From Clostridia bacterium (GTDB lineage: Bacteria > Bacillota > Clostridia > TANB77 > CAG-508), in assembly GCA_017430135.1 (NCBI GenBank), contig JAFRNM010000018.1, positions 62,001-126,000 of the forward strand: a stretch of DNA of 64,000 bases, given 5' to 3'. This document shows, in pieces, positions 36,396-46,541 of this stretch. Position 1 is the first letter of the stretch; every line of letters begins with the position of its first letter. The notes below the pieces were generated by a model that did not search any database, had not been told where the DNA came from, and was given only the letters and a program-made list of their open reading frames with translations. A program made the translations under genes and the position numbers.

Positions 36396-37649
36396 TTATC
36401 TTTCTCCTTGTCTTGCCCAGAATTTTTCATACAATTCCTTTGCCGTTTTAGGGCTATCTGCTCCCTCTTTATTCTTAACAGGAGCAAAGTCATCTTCTCT
36501 TGTTCCCCTTAATATTGCGATATCATCAAAAAACTCAAATGCATCAAAAATAAAAGATTCGAATTTATATGAATTGGGTTCTTCAGGAATTACCTCTTTT
36601 CCATCTTCATCAATATAAGAATTTTTCTTAAATGCTGTATGATACATTAATGGTTCTGTACTTATTTTTTCAATTGCATCTATTGAGTATAAGTTGCACA
36701 TAATATGAGATTCGCTAAATTTAAGTTCTCCATTGCTATCAACTTCTTCTGCCATTTTTTCTGGAAGTTCTGTATATTCAATAACTTTTGGATGATTATT
36801 TAATTTACAAAATACTCCTACTCTTTCATGTGCATTTGCTTTAACTACAGTTTTTGAAGCAATTTGATAGTTCTTATCTATTGTCATTCCAAGTAAAGTA
36901 ACATCTACCATTTTTAATAGGGCATTATCAACACTACCAATAAATACCCATTTTACTCCTCTTTCCTTCATGTTAGCTAAAGCTCCGCTTGACCTTAAAG
37001 ATGAATATGTTCCGCCATTTCCATCTGATGCTTCTTTTATTTTCATATCTTTACTAATTAAAAGTTTTCCTTCTGTGTTTACTAGTGGAAGTTCTCCTTG
37101 CATAAATAATGTTACATAAGATTTATCATATCCAAAATAGTTATTTTTTTCTAAGAAATCTTTTGTCATTTCATTATTTTCTCTACTTGTCATTATATAC
37201 CATGGAATTGTTACACCATATTTTTTATTCGCTTCTTTTAAATTTTCTGCAAGTATTTCAAATAGATATTTTCCTTTACCATAAACATCTAATTTAAAAG
37301 TTCCCTTTGGTCCTGGATGTCCTAGTCTTGTTCCTTGACCACCTGCCATTGTTACTACAGCATATTCGCCATTTTTTACTGCTTGAATCCCTAAATTATC
37401 AAAGTTTTGTTTTTCTTCATATGTAAGTTTTGCCTTATCTAAATATTTTATTGGTTCTATTGTTTTTTCTTTTATTTCTATTTCCTTTTTTGTATTTTCA
37501 TATAATTCTGCCATTTTATGAAAGTCAATATTTAGCACTTGCTTTGCAAGTTCTACTTGTTTTTCTTCATCAATTTTATCAAATAAATTTACTATGTGGA
37601 TTTGATTGTATTCATTCAAAATCTCTTTTGCCTTTTCAATTTCGTTCAT
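36396..37649 (-). CDS. UTP-hexose/UDP-N-acetylhexosamine pyrophosphorylase (UDPGP/AGX type)
   Basis: A 417-residue enzyme of the UDPGP family, more common in eukaryotes. The signature MAGGQGTRLGHPGPKGTFKLD (about 100) binds UTP. Other family segments are PWYIMTSRENNEMTKDFLEKNNYFG, LFMQGELPLVN, SDGNGGTYSSLRSSGAL and VFIGSVDNALLKMVDV. It makes UDP-sugar from UTP and a sugar-1-phosphate, probably N-acetylglucosamine-1-phosphate given the length and the NGG motif. The beta-helix gene follows directly. No classical fused GlmU is in the window. Confidence 0.88.
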   Translation of the reverse strand: MNEIEKAKEILNEYNQIHIVNLFDKIDEEKQVELAKQVLNIDFHKMAELYENTKKEIEIKEKTIEPIKYLDKAKLTYEEKQNFDNLGIQAVKNGEYAVVTMAGGQGTRLGHPGPKGTFKLDVYGKGKYLFEILAENLKEANKKYGVTIPWYIMTSRENNEMTKDFLEKNNYFGYDKSYVTLFMQGELPLVNTEGKLLISKDMKIKEASDGNGGTYSSLRSSGALANMKERGVKWVFIGSVDNALLKMVDVTLLGMTIDKNYQIASKTVVKANAHERVGVFCKLNNHPKVIEYTELPEKMAEEVDSNGELKFSESHIMCNLYSIDAIEKISTEPLMYHTAFKKNSYIDEDGKEVIPEEPNSYKFESFIFDAFEFFDDIAILRGTREDDFAPVKNKEGADSPKTAKELYEKFWARQGER

Positions 37650-37827
37650 TTTATTCTACATCTCCTTTTTGCTTAAAAAACCATTTTTAAGGCTTTTAAT
37701 CTATTACTACATAATATGTTTCTTTTGTTATTTTTGCCATTGTACCACATTGTTTTTTAAATTTCAATACTTTTTTATTATAACAGTGGTATTGTTGAAA
37801 TTTTATAAAAATTTTAAATACGGTCTG

Positions 37828-37856
37828 TCATATTATTTAAAAAACTCCATATAAAT
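37828..37856 (+). promoter_or_regulatory. Candidate sigma-E promoter of spoIVA
   Basis: TCATATT (37828-37834), a 13-base spacer and CATATAAAT (37848-37856) resemble the sporulation sigma-E consensus (ATATT ... CATACA-T). It lies 60 bases before the spoIVA start. Confidence 0.55.
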
Positions 37857-37915
37857 TAAGTAAAGTTTAGTACATGTTTTTAAGCATAAATAAAATTATT
37901 CAAGGAGGTATATAG

Positions 37916-39394
37916 ATGAAAAATATAGATCTATATCAAGATATTAGTTCAAGGACACAAGGTGACATTTATGTCGGGGTGGTAGGACCAGTTCGTACTG
38001 GAAAATCTACATTTATCAAGAAATTTATGGATTTGCTTGTAATTCCTAATATTGAAAATGACTATAAAAAAGAAAGAGCAAGAGATGAATTGCCTCAAAG
38101 TGCTGGCGGGAGAACAATAATGACAACTGAGCCAAAATTTGTCCCAAATGAAGCAATTGAAATTACTCTTGAAAACAACCTAAAATTAAAAACTCGTTTA
38201 GTTGATTGTGTAGGATATTTGGTTGATAATGCAATTGGTTATTTGGAAGACGAAATGCCAAGAATGGTTAAAACTCCTTGGTCTGAAGAAGAAATACCAT
38301 TCGAAACAGCTGCTGAAATTGGTACTAAAAAAGTAATTCAAGAACATTCTACAATAGGAATTTTAGTAACAACTGATGGCTCTATTACAGATATTCCAAG
38401 AGAAGACTACATAGCAGCTGAAGAAAGAGTAGTTTATGAATTAAAAGAATTAAATAAACCTTTTGTAATTCTTTTAAACTCTTCAACTCCAGATTCAACA
38501 TACACCAAAGAACTTGCAGAAAATTTAAGCAATAAATATGATACTTTTGTAATACCTACAAATTGTGAAAACCTTCAAATTGATGATATTACAAACATCT
38601 TCTCAAAGATTTTATATGAATTTCCAATTGAACAAATAAATATAAAATTTCCTAGATGGATTGATGGTTTAGACTTTTCTCATCCTTTAAAAACAGAACT
38701 TTTTAATGAAATTAAAAATGCTTTTGATAGTGCAAATATTTTAAGGGAAATTCCTTCTTCTGTAAACAATATATCTCAAACCGAAATAATTGAGAAAAGT
38801 TCTATTGACAGCATAGAACTTGGTAATGGAAATGTTAATCTTTCTATTACATTAAAGGAAGATTTATTTTACAAAGCCCTTTCAGAAATGACTGGAGTAG
38901 AAATTACAAATGAAGGTGACTTGTTTGGTACAATATCTAGCCTTTCTTCTGCAAAAAAGAAATACGATAAAATCGCTTATGCTTTAGACGAAGTTAATGC
39001 AAAGGGCTATGGCATTGTGACTCCTTCAATTGATGAACTAATTTTAGATGAACCAGAAATGGTAAAACAAGGCTCAAGATTTGGCGTAAAACTAAAGGCT
39101 ACAGCTCCATCAATACATTTAATAAAAACTAATGTAACTACTGAAGTTTCGCCAATTGTAGGCTCTGAAAAGCAATCTGAGGAATTGGTAAATTATTTAC
39201 TTTCCGAATTTGAAAATGATCCTAAAAAAATTTGGGAATCTAATATTTTTGGTAAAAACCTACACGAACTTGTAAATGAAGGTTTGCAAACTAAACTCTC
39301 TAAAATGCCTGAAGATGCTCAGTCAAAACTTCAAGAGACTTTGGAAAGAATTGTAAACGAAGGCTCTGGTGGATTAATTTGTATTATATTATAA
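37916..39394 (+). CDS. spoIVA: Stage IV sporulation protein A
   Basis: A 492-residue ATPase that polymerises on the forespore surface and forms the base of the spore coat. The N-terminal P-loop is GPVRTGKST (24-32), with the sporulation-specific segment FVPNEAIEITLENNLKLKTRLVDCVGYLVDNAIGYLED. The C-terminal anchoring end GGLICIIL is typical. It has a strong AAGGAGG site and a sigma-E-like promoter. Its presence indicates that the organism makes, or descends from makers of, endospores. Confidence 0.97.
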   Translation: MKNIDLYQDISSRTQGDIYVGVVGPVRTGKSTFIKKFMDLLVIPNIENDYKKERARDELPQSAGGRTIMTTEPKFVPNEAIEITLENNLKLKTRLVDCVGYLVDNAIGYLEDEMPRMVKTPWSEEEIPFETAAEIGTKKVIQEHSTIGILVTTDGSITDIPREDYIAAEERVVYELKELNKPFVILLNSSTPDSTYTKELAENLSNKYDTFVIPTNCENLQIDDITNIFSKILYEFPIEQINIKFPRWIDGLDFSHPLKTELFNEIKNAFDSANILREIPSSVNNISQTEIIEKSSIDSIELGNGNVNLSITLKEDLFYKALSEMTGVEITNEGDLFGTISSLSSAKKKYDKIAYALDEVNAKGYGIVTPSIDELILDEPEMVKQGSRFGVKLKATAPSIHLIKTNVTTEVSPIVGSEKQSEELVNYLLSEFENDPKKIWESNIFGKNLHELVNEGLQTKLSKMPEDAQSKLQETLERIVNEGSGGLICIIL

Positions 39395-39402
39395 TTTAAT
39401 AA

Positions 39403-39451
39403 AAGCAATTTGGGATACTTGCAAAATGCTTGGAATTGTCCCAAATTGCTT
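39403..39451 (+). repeat. Hairpin after spoIVA, repeat-related
   Basis: AAGCAATTTGGGA (39403-39415) and TCCCAAATTGCTT (39439-39451) form a perfect 13-base stem. The loop holds AAAATGCTTGGAATTG. It shares the TGTCCCAAA motif with the dispersed palindromes and may serve as the spoIVA 3' structure. Confidence 0.55.
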
Positions 39452-39471
39452 CCAAAATTTATTGAAAAAAC

Positions 39472-39500
39472 TTGTATTATTTTACATAATATGTTATAAT
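39472..39500 (+). promoter_or_regulatory. Promoter of the foreign-looking gene at 39579
   Basis: TTGTAT (39472-39477), 17 bases and TATAAT (39495-39500), followed by a leader of about 75 bases. Confidence 0.65.
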
Positions 39501-39578
39501 TGATATAGATTCGTTCGCACGTTTCTAAATAGTTCGGTATGTAAACAACCCTAGACAAATTTTGAAAGGAGTTTTTTT

Positions 39579-40373
39579 ATGGCAAACACAACATCGGTAA
39601 AAACAGTGAAAACCAAGACAACCAAGGAGGGCGGCTTATCAATGCAGACTAACTTCGAAAAAAACAACCTAGACACAACTTACGATGAGATCATCGACAA
39701 CAATGCCGAGGCAGTCGAAGAAAACATTCGATCTGAAACAACAGAAGAATTTGTTTTCAAGTTTTCAACTGTCAGATCAATTGGCAATATCAATATCAAT
39801 GCAGAACGCACGATGCTGACTGCTGACAAAATTACAACTCAATGGATAAAATGTTACAGAAAAGGGTCCAATGGAAATCCTGCTGGCTTTTTAAACAAGA
39901 GCCAAGAAATATTAGCAACCGAACCCATTCAAATCCCTCTTAAAGAGATTTCTGTGGAAACATTAGAGAAAATAAGGCGGCTTCAAAAAAGCAGACAACT
40001 TAAAACTCCGCTGTTCCTTTTTAAGGAATACGGCAAGTACTATGTAGCACAGATTAAGGAAAAAATTTCTTTTATTACAACACAAATTTTTAATGATACT
40101 CATCTGTGTAAAAACTGCTGTCACCTTTCACCGCTTCCAGTTGAGAAAGGCGGATGCCGAAAGGTTTATGATCAGCGTAAAATGCTGGAAAAATATCCTT
40201 TTATAGATATTGGATATCAAACATTAGAGTTAAACGCTTCCAGCATGGAAATATTAAGTATCTGCAAATGCGAAAACTATGAAAAGTCACAGCCACGCAA
40301 TAATGTACCAACAATACTTCAAAAAAAGGATCTTATCAAATCGCTTAAAGAATCAATTAAAGAATTCAAGTAA
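39579..40373 (+). CDS. Hypothetical Cys-containing protein with foreign codon use
   Basis: A 264-residue soluble protein I do not recognise. It begins with a Thr/Lys-rich, disordered-looking stretch (about 1-60), then a mixed alpha/beta region (EEFVFKFSTVRSIGN onward). A Cys cluster, CKNCCHLSPLPVEKGGC, plus a later CKC, suggests a zinc site. Codon use is unlike its neighbours: it uses CGA, CGC, CGT and CGG for Arg and more GC-ending codons, including the only clean in-frame CGG (AGG CGG CTT). Imperfect inverted copies of AAATAGTT-x-GGT-x-TGTA flank it (39526-39546 and 40376-40396). It has its own promoter and terminator. These signs fit recent horizontal transfer. An in-frame AGGAGG before a second Met (residue 22) allows a shorter product. 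Confidence 0.7.
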   Translation: MANTTSVKTVKTKTTKEGGLSMQTNFEKNNLDTTYDEIIDNNAEAVEENIRSETTEEFVFKFSTVRSIGNININAERTMLTADKITTQWIKCYRKGSNGNPAGFLNKSQEILATEPIQIPLKEISVETLEKIRRLQKSRQLKTPLFLFKEYGKYYVAQIKEKISFITTQIFNDTHLCKNCCHLSPLPVEKGGCRKVYDQRKMLEKYPFIDIGYQTLELNASSMEILSICKCENYEKSQPRNNVPTILQKKDLIKSLKESIKEFK

Positions 40374-40398
40374 AACCATACACACCTAACTATTTAAA

Positions 40399-40426
40399 GG
40401 CACTCTGTAATAAGAGTGCCCTTTTT
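40399..40426 (+). terminator. Terminator of the gene at 39579
   Basis: GGCACTCT, GTAATA, AGAGTGCC, then CTTTTT. Confidence 0.85.
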
Positions 40427-41390
40427 AATTATACATATAATTTTGTGGATTTACATGGTTTCCATTTATTCTTATTTCGAAGTGTAAGTGTGGTCCTGTT
40501 GAATTACCTGTTGAACCGACTGCTGCTATTATATCTCCTGCTTTTACTTCTTGCCCAACTGTTACATACATTTTAGATGTATGTGCATACCAAGTTTCTA
40601 CACCATTCCCATGACTTACTTTTACTAAGTTACCATATGCGCCAGAATATTGTGCACATGTAACTGTTCCATCTGCCACAACAGAAATTGGTGTTCCTGA
40701 ACTTGTTGCAATATCTAGACCAGTGTGTGTAGAACTTCTTATTCTACTGCTTACACCATATCTTGAAGATATAGTTCCTGTTACAGGCAATTTAGCAAAT
40801 TTTATGCCTTCTACAACTGCTACAGCATCTTCCATTTCTTTTTCTTCTATTTTTGTAGAAATATTTGATTTTGCAACCTCTACCTCATCTGTTTTGATAT
40901 CTTCAGGATTTTTAGTAGTTTTTTCAGTAATTGTTAAATCAACATCTTCATCTTTTTCTTTTAATTCATTTACAATAGCTTCTGCTTGTTCTTTTGTATC
41001 CACCGAATCTATAACTTCATCTTCTAATGCAATTTCAAAATATTTATATGTTATATCCATATCTTTTTGCATTGCAATTATAATTTCTTGTTCATTTGTT
41101 TTTTCTTCTCTCTTTACAAATGTCAATTCATATGATGGTGTTTCTTTTACTTCAACACTATCAACATTTTTAGCTGTATAATTAATTACATTATCTTCTA
41201 CTTCTTTTTCAAAATCTTCAACATTTTCAATATACCCAACATTTTGGTCACCTAAAGTAACCGCATAAACTGGTTTATATTTTGCAAATAACATTCCACT
41301 TACGAAACCAAATGCTATTCCTACCATTCCTAATACTTTAATGCCTTCTTTTGTATAGTATTTAAGTTTCCTTTTTAAAATAAAATTCAC
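40425..41390 (-). CDS. M23-family (LytM) peptidoglycan endopeptidase-like protein
   Basis: A 321-residue protein with an N-terminal membrane anchor or signal (about 15-38: IKVLGMVGIAFGFVSGMLFA). A linker of two small alpha/beta repeats (40-210) follows. The C-terminal LytM domain has SSRYGVSSRIRSSTHTGLDIA (zinc ligands His and Asp) and TGPHLHFEIRING (HLH). Such enzymes cut peptide cross-links or, in the engulfment channel protein SpoIIQ, have lost zinc ligands; here H-x-x-x-D and HxH are intact. It is probably a wall-remodelling enzyme on the outer face of the membrane. Confidence 0.88.
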   Translation of the reverse strand: MNFILKRKLKYYTKEGIKVLGMVGIAFGFVSGMLFAKYKPVYAVTLGDQNVGYIENVEDFEKEVEDNVINYTAKNVDSVEVKETPSYELTFVKREEKTNEQEIIIAMQKDMDITYKYFEIALEDEVIDSVDTKEQAEAIVNELKEKDEDVDLTITEKTTKNPEDIKTDEVEVAKSNISTKIEEKEMEDAVAVVEGIKFAKLPVTGTISSRYGVSSRIRSSTHTGLDIATSSGTPISVVADGTVTCAQYSGAYGNLVKVSHGNGVETWYAHTSKMYVTVGQEVKAGDIIAAVGSTGNSTGPHLHFEIRINGNHVNPQNYMYN

Positions 41391-41746
41391 TCTCCTTTTA
41401 GCAGTTTTTTCCAGACCGCTATTCTTTATTATACACTAAAATAAGGGAAAAATCAAATTCCTTACTCTTTATTATGCCCAAATTTTATAATTTATTCCAA
41501 ATTATAGTTTTCAAAATTTGTTTTTCCTTATCTTTTCTCTTTCATACTTAATTATTCTTGTATTTTCTTTGTTTTTCATTATTGTAATATTATAATTTTT
41601 TTTTTGAAATAATATAAACATGTTAATTTATGGGTTCCATATTAAGTTACTAGTTTCTGTAAACTTTACCCATATAATGTTATATTTTGTTTAATACATA
41701 GCAAATCATGTCTACAGAATGGTTTGCAGAAATTAGGAGGTAAAAT
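41391..41746. other. Intergenic gap between the M23 and XRE genes
   Basis: About 355 bases, very AT-rich, between divergent genes. It must hold both promoters. I see TATAAT-like boxes but none with a well-placed -35, and no RNA gene. A GGAGGTAAAAT site leads into the regulator gene. Confidence 0.5.
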
Positions 41747-42073
41747 ATGGCATTAGATTATGATATTATAGGAAGTAGAATTAAACAAGCTAGAATAGCT
41801 AAAAACTTTACTCAAGAAGATTTAGCAGAAAAATTAAATGTTTCTGTTGCATTTTTAAGTAGAGTTGAAAGAGGAAATTCAAAAATCAATTTAAAAAGAT
41901 TAAATCAAATATGTGGATTTTTAGATGTTTCTGAAAGCTATATGCTAACTGGAGTAGCAAGTAACGAATCTAATTATTTAGACAAAGAATTTGCTGAACT
42001 ACTTAAACAATGCCCACCAGAAAAACAAAGAATGATTTATGATATTGTAAAAACAATTGTAAAAAGTAAATAA
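41747..42073 (+). CDS. XRE-family transcriptional regulator
   Basis: A 108-residue protein with an N-terminal helix-turn-helix (GSRIKQARIAKNFTQEDLAEKLNVSVAFLSRVERGNSKINLKRL, split here as residues 8-52) and a short C-terminal helical part (EFAELLKQCPPEKQRMIYDIVKTIVKSK) for dimerisation. Strong AGGAGG before the ATG. It is similar in size and layout to the regulator at 55646. The next gene downstream, pflB, is separated by a terminator, so a regulatory link to it is not established. Confidence 0.85.
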   Translation: MALDYDIIGSRIKQARIAKNFTQEDLAEKLNVSVAFLSRVERGNSKINLKRLNQICGFLDVSESYMLTGVASNESNYLDKEFAELLKQCPPEKQRMIYDIVKTIVKSK

Positions 42074-42151
42074 ATAACTCTTTAAATTGTAACAAAAATG
42101 TAACAAAACATGAAGATATTTACTTTTCAATATTTAGTAAAAATCTAGGTA

Positions 42152-42181
42152 AAATCTGTTGCTATTGCAACAGATTTTTAT
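42152..42181 (+). terminator. Terminator of the XRE gene
   Basis: AAATCTGTTGC, TATT, GCAACAGATTT, then TTATT. Confidence 0.8.
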
Positions 42182-42306
42182 TATTTTAAATATATAATAA
42201 TTATGTATTAAAAAATTTAATATTTTTTAGAAAAATACAAATAATAAAAATATTAGCCAAACAATGGTATTTTAATTATTTTTTATAAGAAAGGAAAGTG
42301 AAAGAT

Positions 42307-44544
42307 ATGGAATACAAGCAATGGCAAGGATTTAAAGGTGGAGAATGGCAGGAAGTAATTAATGTTCGAGATTTTATTCAAAATAACTATACTCCCTATG
42401 AAGGTGATTCAAGCTTTCTAGAAGGAGCAACAGAAAAAACTTTAAAATTATGGGATAAAGTTTTAAAATTATATGAAAAAGAAAAAAATTCTCCTGGTGG
42501 AGTTTTAGATATTGAAACAAAAATACCTGCTGGAATAGATGCTTTTGAAGCAGGTTATATTGATAAAGATTTAGAAGAAATTGTTGGTTTTCAAACCGAT
42601 AAACCTTTAAAAAGAGCTATTATGCCTTATGGAGGAATTAGAATTGTTGAGAAAGCAACTGCTGCATGTGGCAAAGTGCTTGACCCTAAAGTTGAAGAAA
42701 TCTTTCATAAATACAGAAAAACACATAACGAAGGAGTTTTTGACATCTACACACCAGATATCAGAGCTGCAAGAAGTGCACATCTTTTAACTGGTCTTCC
42801 AGATGGTTATGGGCGTGGAAGAATTATTGGAGATTACAGAAGAGTTGCATTATATGGTGTTGACTTACTTATAGAAGAAAAAAAATCTGAATTAGAAGCT
42901 TTAAATGTTGATAGTTTTTCAGAAGATGTTGTTAGAAACAGAGAAGAAATTGCAGAGCAAATAAAGGCTTTAAATGAATTAAAGGAAATGGCTTCAAAAT
43001 ATGAAATAGATATTTCTCAACCTGCTTCAAATGCTAAAGAAGCTATACAATGGTTATACTTTGGATATTTAGGAACTGTAAAATCTCAGGATGGCGCTGC
43101 AATGAGTTTAGGTAGAACATCTTCTTTCCTAGATATCTATATTGAAAGAGATTTACAAAATGGAATTTTAACAGAAAAAGATGCTCAAGAATTGATGGAT
43201 CACTTTGTAATGAAATTAAGAATGATAAGATTTTTAAGAACACCTGAATATAATGAATTATTCAGCGGAGACCCTATATGGGTAACCGAAAGTATTGGTG
43301 GAATGGGTTCTGATGGAAGAACATTGGTTACTAAAAATTCCTTCAGACTTCTACACACATTAGAAACTTTAGGTCCTGCTCCAGAGCCAAACTTAACAGT
43401 TTTATGGTCTACAAGACTACCAGAAGGATTTAAAAAATATACTACTGGTCTTTCAATAAAAACATCTTCTATTCAATATGAAAATGATGATGTAATGAGA
43501 ACCACTTTAGGAGATGACTATGGTATTGCATGCTGTGTTTCTCCTATGAAACTTGGAAAACAAATGCAATTCTTTGGTGCAAGAGCAAACTTAGCCAAAA
43601 CATTGCTTTACGCAATAAATGGTGGTAGAGATGAACTTTCTGGAAAGCAAATAACGCCTGAATTCTCCCCTATTACTTCTGAATATTTAGACTATGATGA
43701 AGTTGTAAAAAAATTAGATGTAATGATGGATTATGTTGCTAAAATTTATATAAAAGCATTAAATGGAATTCACTATATGCATGATAAATATTGCTATGAA
43801 TCTTTAGCAATGGCTTTACATGATAGAAATGTAATTAGAACAATGGCTTGTGGAATTGCAGGATTATCTGTTGTTGCGGATTCACTTTCTGCAATTAAAT
43901 ATGCAAAGGTAAAAGTTATAAGAGACAAGACAGGTCTAGCAACAGATTTTGAAATTGAAGGAGAATTTCCAAAATATGGAAATGACGATGATAGAGTTGA
44001 TAGAATTGCTGTTGAAGTTGTAAGAAGTTTTATTAGAAAATTGAGAAAACATCCAACTTACAGAAATTCAAAACAAACCCTTTCAATATTAACAATAACA
44101 TCAAATGTAGTTTATGGAAAATCAACTGGTAACACACCTGATGGTCGAAAATCTGGAGAGCCTTTTGGACCAGGTGCAAATCCATTGCATGGTAGAGATA
44201 AAAATGGTGCTTTAGCTGTAATGAATACAATTGCAAAACTTCCTTTTGAATCAGCCGAAGATGGTATATCTTATACTTTTTCAATTACACCAAATACTCT
44301 TGGAAAAGATCAAGACCAAAGAGTTTCAAATTTAGTAAGTATGCTAGATGGATTTTTTGCACAAACAGGTCATCATATAAATGTTAATGTATTTGATAGA
44401 AGTCTGTTGGAAGATGCTATGAAACATCCTGAAAAGTATCCTCAACTTACTATTCGTGTTTCTGGATATGCAGTTAACTTTACTAAGCTTACTAGGGAAC
44501 AACAATTGGATGTTATTAATCGTACTATTCATGAAAAAATTTAA
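42307..44544 (+). CDS. pflB: Formate C-acetyltransferase (pyruvate formate-lyase)
   Basis: A 745-residue glycyl-radical enzyme converting pyruvate and CoA to acetyl-CoA and formate under anaerobic conditions. I start at ATG 42307 (AAGGAAAG upstream), not at the in-frame GTG 42298, which lies inside the ribosome-binding site. The two catalytic Cys are adjacent at 409-410 ([12 protein letters not shown]). The radical Gly is in RVSGYAVNF, near residue 720. The activating enzyme gene follows 50 bases later. Product and partner point to mixed-acid fermentation. Confidence 0.97.
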   Translation: MEYKQWQGFKGGEWQEVINVRDFIQNNYTPYEGDSSFLEGATEKTLKLWDKVLKLYEKEKNSPGGVLDIETKIPAGIDAFEAGYIDKDLEEIVGFQTDKPLKRAIMPYGGIRIVEKATAACGKVLDPKVEEIFHKYRKTHNEGVFDIYTPDIRAARSAHLLTGLPDGYGRGRIIGDYRRVALYGVDLLIEEKKSELEALNVDSFSEDVVRNREEIAEQIKALNELKEMASKYEIDISQPASNAKEAIQWLYFGYLGTVKSQDGAAMSLGRTSSFLDIYIERDLQNGILTEKDAQELMDHFVMKLRMIRFLRTPEYNELFSGDPIWVTESIGGMGSDGRTLVTKNSFRLLHTLETLGPAPEPNLTVLWSTRLPEGFKKYTTGLSIKTSSIQYENDDVMRTTLGDDYGIACCVSPMKLGKQMQFFGARANLAKTLLYAINGGRDELSGKQITPEFSPITSEYLDYDEVVKKLDVMMDYVAKIYIKALNGIHYMHDKYCYESLAMALHDRNVIRTMACGIAGLSVVADSLSAIKYAKVKVIRDKTGLATDFEIEGEFPKYGNDDDRVDRIAVEVVRSFIRKLRKHPTYRNSKQTLSILTITSNVVYGKSTGNTPDGRKSGEPFGPGANPLHGRDKNGALAVMNTIAKLPFESAEDGISYTFSITPNTLGKDQDQRVSNLVSMLDGFFAQTGHHINVNVFDRSLLEDAMKHPEKYPQLTIRVSGYAVNFTKLTREQQLDVINRTIHEKI

Positions 44545-44594
44545 TTATTTATATATGTAAAATATATTTATTAAATTATAGGAAGGAACAAGTT

Positions 44595-45314
44595 ATGGAA
44601 GAAAATTTAGTTGCAAATATACATTCATTCGAGACTTTCGGGACTGTTGATGGTCCCGGAATCCGTTTCATTTTCTTTATGCAAGGTTGTGCCTTAAGGT
44701 GCAAATATTGCCACAACAGAGATACATGGAGAAGAAATGGTGGAAAGAAAATTACAGTAGATGAACTCATGGAAAAAATTCTTAAATATAAAAACTACAT
44801 AACTCCAAGTGGTGGTGTTACTGCATCTGGCGGAGAACCTATGTTACAAGCTCCTTTTTTAATTGAATTATTTAAAAGACTAAAAAATGAAGGTATTCAT
44901 ACTTGCATAGATACTTCTGGAATGTTCCCTATTACTGATGAAATTAAAGAATTACTTACTTTAACAGATTTAGTTTTATTAGATATTAAACATATTGACG
45001 ATAAAAAGTGCAGAGATTTAGTTGGTGTTTCTAATAAGTTAGAATTAGAATTTGCAAAATATTTATCAGAAAATGGAAATAAAATGTGGATTAGGCAAGT
45101 ACTTGTTCCTGGTTATACAGATGATGAACAAGATTTATTAAAATTAAAAGATTTTCTTTCAACACTTAAAACTATTGAAAAAATTGAGTTTCTTCCATAT
45201 CATAACATGGGAAAATATAAGTGGAGTGACTTAGGAGTTGAGTATGAATTAGAAAATGTAAAACCTGCTACACAAGAAGATGTAGATAGAGCAAAAAAAA
45301 TCTTAGGAATTTAA
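44595..45314 (+). CDS. pflA: Pyruvate formate-lyase activating enzyme
   Basis: A 239-residue radical-SAM enzyme that installs the glycyl radical on PflB. The cluster motif CxxxCxxC is in GCALRCKYCHN. SGGVTASGGEPMLQ binds SAM, and HNMGKYKW near the end is typical of PflA. It is cotranscribed with pflB and ends at a shared bidirectional terminator. Confidence 0.97.
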   Translation: MEENLVANIHSFETFGTVDGPGIRFIFFMQGCALRCKYCHNRDTWRRNGGKKITVDELMEKILKYKNYITPSGGVTASGGEPMLQAPFLIELFKRLKNEGIHTCIDTSGMFPITDEIKELLTLTDLVLLDIKHIDDKKCRDLVGVSNKLELEFAKYLSENGNKMWIRQVLVPGYTDDEQDLLKLKDFLSTLKTIEKIEFLPYHNMGKYKWSDLGVEYELENVKPATQEDVDRAKKILGI

Positions 45315-45359
45315 GAAAAAGTCGCAAGTTTCCTTTGTGGAGCACTTGCGACTTTTTTT
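45315..45359. terminator. Bidirectional terminator between pflA and telA
   Basis: AAAAAGTCGCAAGT, a 14-base loop and ACTTGCGACTTTTTTT. It serves both convergent transcripts. Confidence 0.9.
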
Positions 45360-46518
45360 AGTTCACTCTTATTTCAATCATTTTATCTTTTAATTCTTTT
45401 TCAATATTTTGTAATTCAACTTCTGCTTCTTGACGTTGTCTTCTTCCATTTTCATGGATTTCGATTACTTTATCAAGTGTTTCGATAATATCTTGGTTAG
45501 TTTTCTTTAATGTTTCAATATCAACAATTGCTCTTTCAGATTCTTGAGCAACTTCTATTGAACCTTGTTTTAATAATTCACTGTTTTTCTTAAGCATATC
45601 GTTTGTTAAGTTTGTAACAGCTTGTTGTGCTCCTAAAGCTTGTTTTGCATTGTTTATACCTAAAGCTAATACAATTTGATTTTTCCATAAAGGTATTGTA
45701 TTTGTTAAAGATCCTTGAATTTTTTCAACTAATTGAGCATCATTGTTTTGTAATAATCTAATTTGTGGAGCCATTTGAATAGCTATAATTCTTGTTGTTT
45801 TTAAGTCATATATTTTCTTCTCAAATCTGTTAATAGTATTTTCCATATCATTAACTTTTTGAGCATCTAATTGTTCTCCACTTTCTTGTGCTTTTTTTCT
45901 AAGTTCTGGTAAAACTACGTTTCTTAATTCTTCAAGTTTTTTATCACCGGCAATTATATATAAAGATAATTCTTTAAAGTATTCTAAATTCTTTTCATAC
46001 ATAGTATCATAAATTGTAATGTCTTTTAACATTTGGAGTTTATGATTTTCTAGTTGTTTTTCAATACCATCAATATTTGTTTCAATTTTGCTATATTTTG
46101 CAGTCCATGTATCTAAATCTTTCTTTACACTATGGAAAAATTTAGCTAATCCTGTTCTTGGTGCTCCAATATCTGCATCAAAATTTTTAATTTGACCTAC
46201 TAAATCTGCTAATAAATCTCCAACTTCTCCTGCATTTTTTGTTTTAACTCCATCTAAAACACTATCTGAAAATTGAGATATTTTTGTTTGAGCTTTTGCT
46301 CCATATTGTAATACTTGTGTTGCATCATTTACATCAATTTTTTTATTGAATTCATCAATTGCATCTTTTTCTGCTTGAGTTAATAAATCATAATTTAATG
46401 ATTCTTCAATTTTTTCATTAGATACATTTTCTTTTTTAATTTCAACTTCATCAACAATTGATTTCATTGTTGGTTCTTTCATTTCTTCCTTGGCTACGTT
46501 TACTTGAATTTCTTCCAT
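45358..46518 (-). CDS. TelA/YaaN-family toxic anion resistance protein
   Basis: A 386-residue helical cytoplasmic protein. The Pfam TelA signature region is clear: GDLLADLVGQIKNFDADI, then DTMYEKNLEYFKELSLYI, then QMAPQIRLLQNNDAQLVEKIQ and NTIPLWKNQIVLALG. Most of the length is coiled coil. TelA proteins are linked to tellurite or envelope stress, but their molecular role is unknown. It is the last gene of a four-gene operon (48367-50010, 47680-48298, 46542-47678, this gene). TelA next to XpaC is a known pairing. Confidence 0.9.
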   Translation of the reverse strand: MEEIQVNVAKEEMKEPTMKSIVDEVEIKKENVSNEKIEESLNYDLLTQAEKDAIDEFNKKIDVNDATQVLQYGAKAQTKISQFSDSVLDGVKTKNAGEVGDLLADLVGQIKNFDADIGAPRTGLAKFFHSVKKDLDTWTAKYSKIETNIDGIEKQLENHKLQMLKDITIYDTMYEKNLEYFKELSLYIIAGDKKLEELRNVVLPELRKKAQESGEQLDAQKVNDMENTINRFEKKIYDLKTTRIIAIQMAPQIRLLQNNDAQLVEKIQGSLTNTIPLWKNQIVLALGINNAKQALGAQQAVTNLTNDMLKKNSELLKQGSIEVAQESERAIVDIETLKKTNQDIIETLDKVIEIHENGRRQRQEAEVELQNIEKELKDKMIEIRVN

Positions 46519-46541
46519 TTTCTTTTTTCCTCCCTTTTTAC

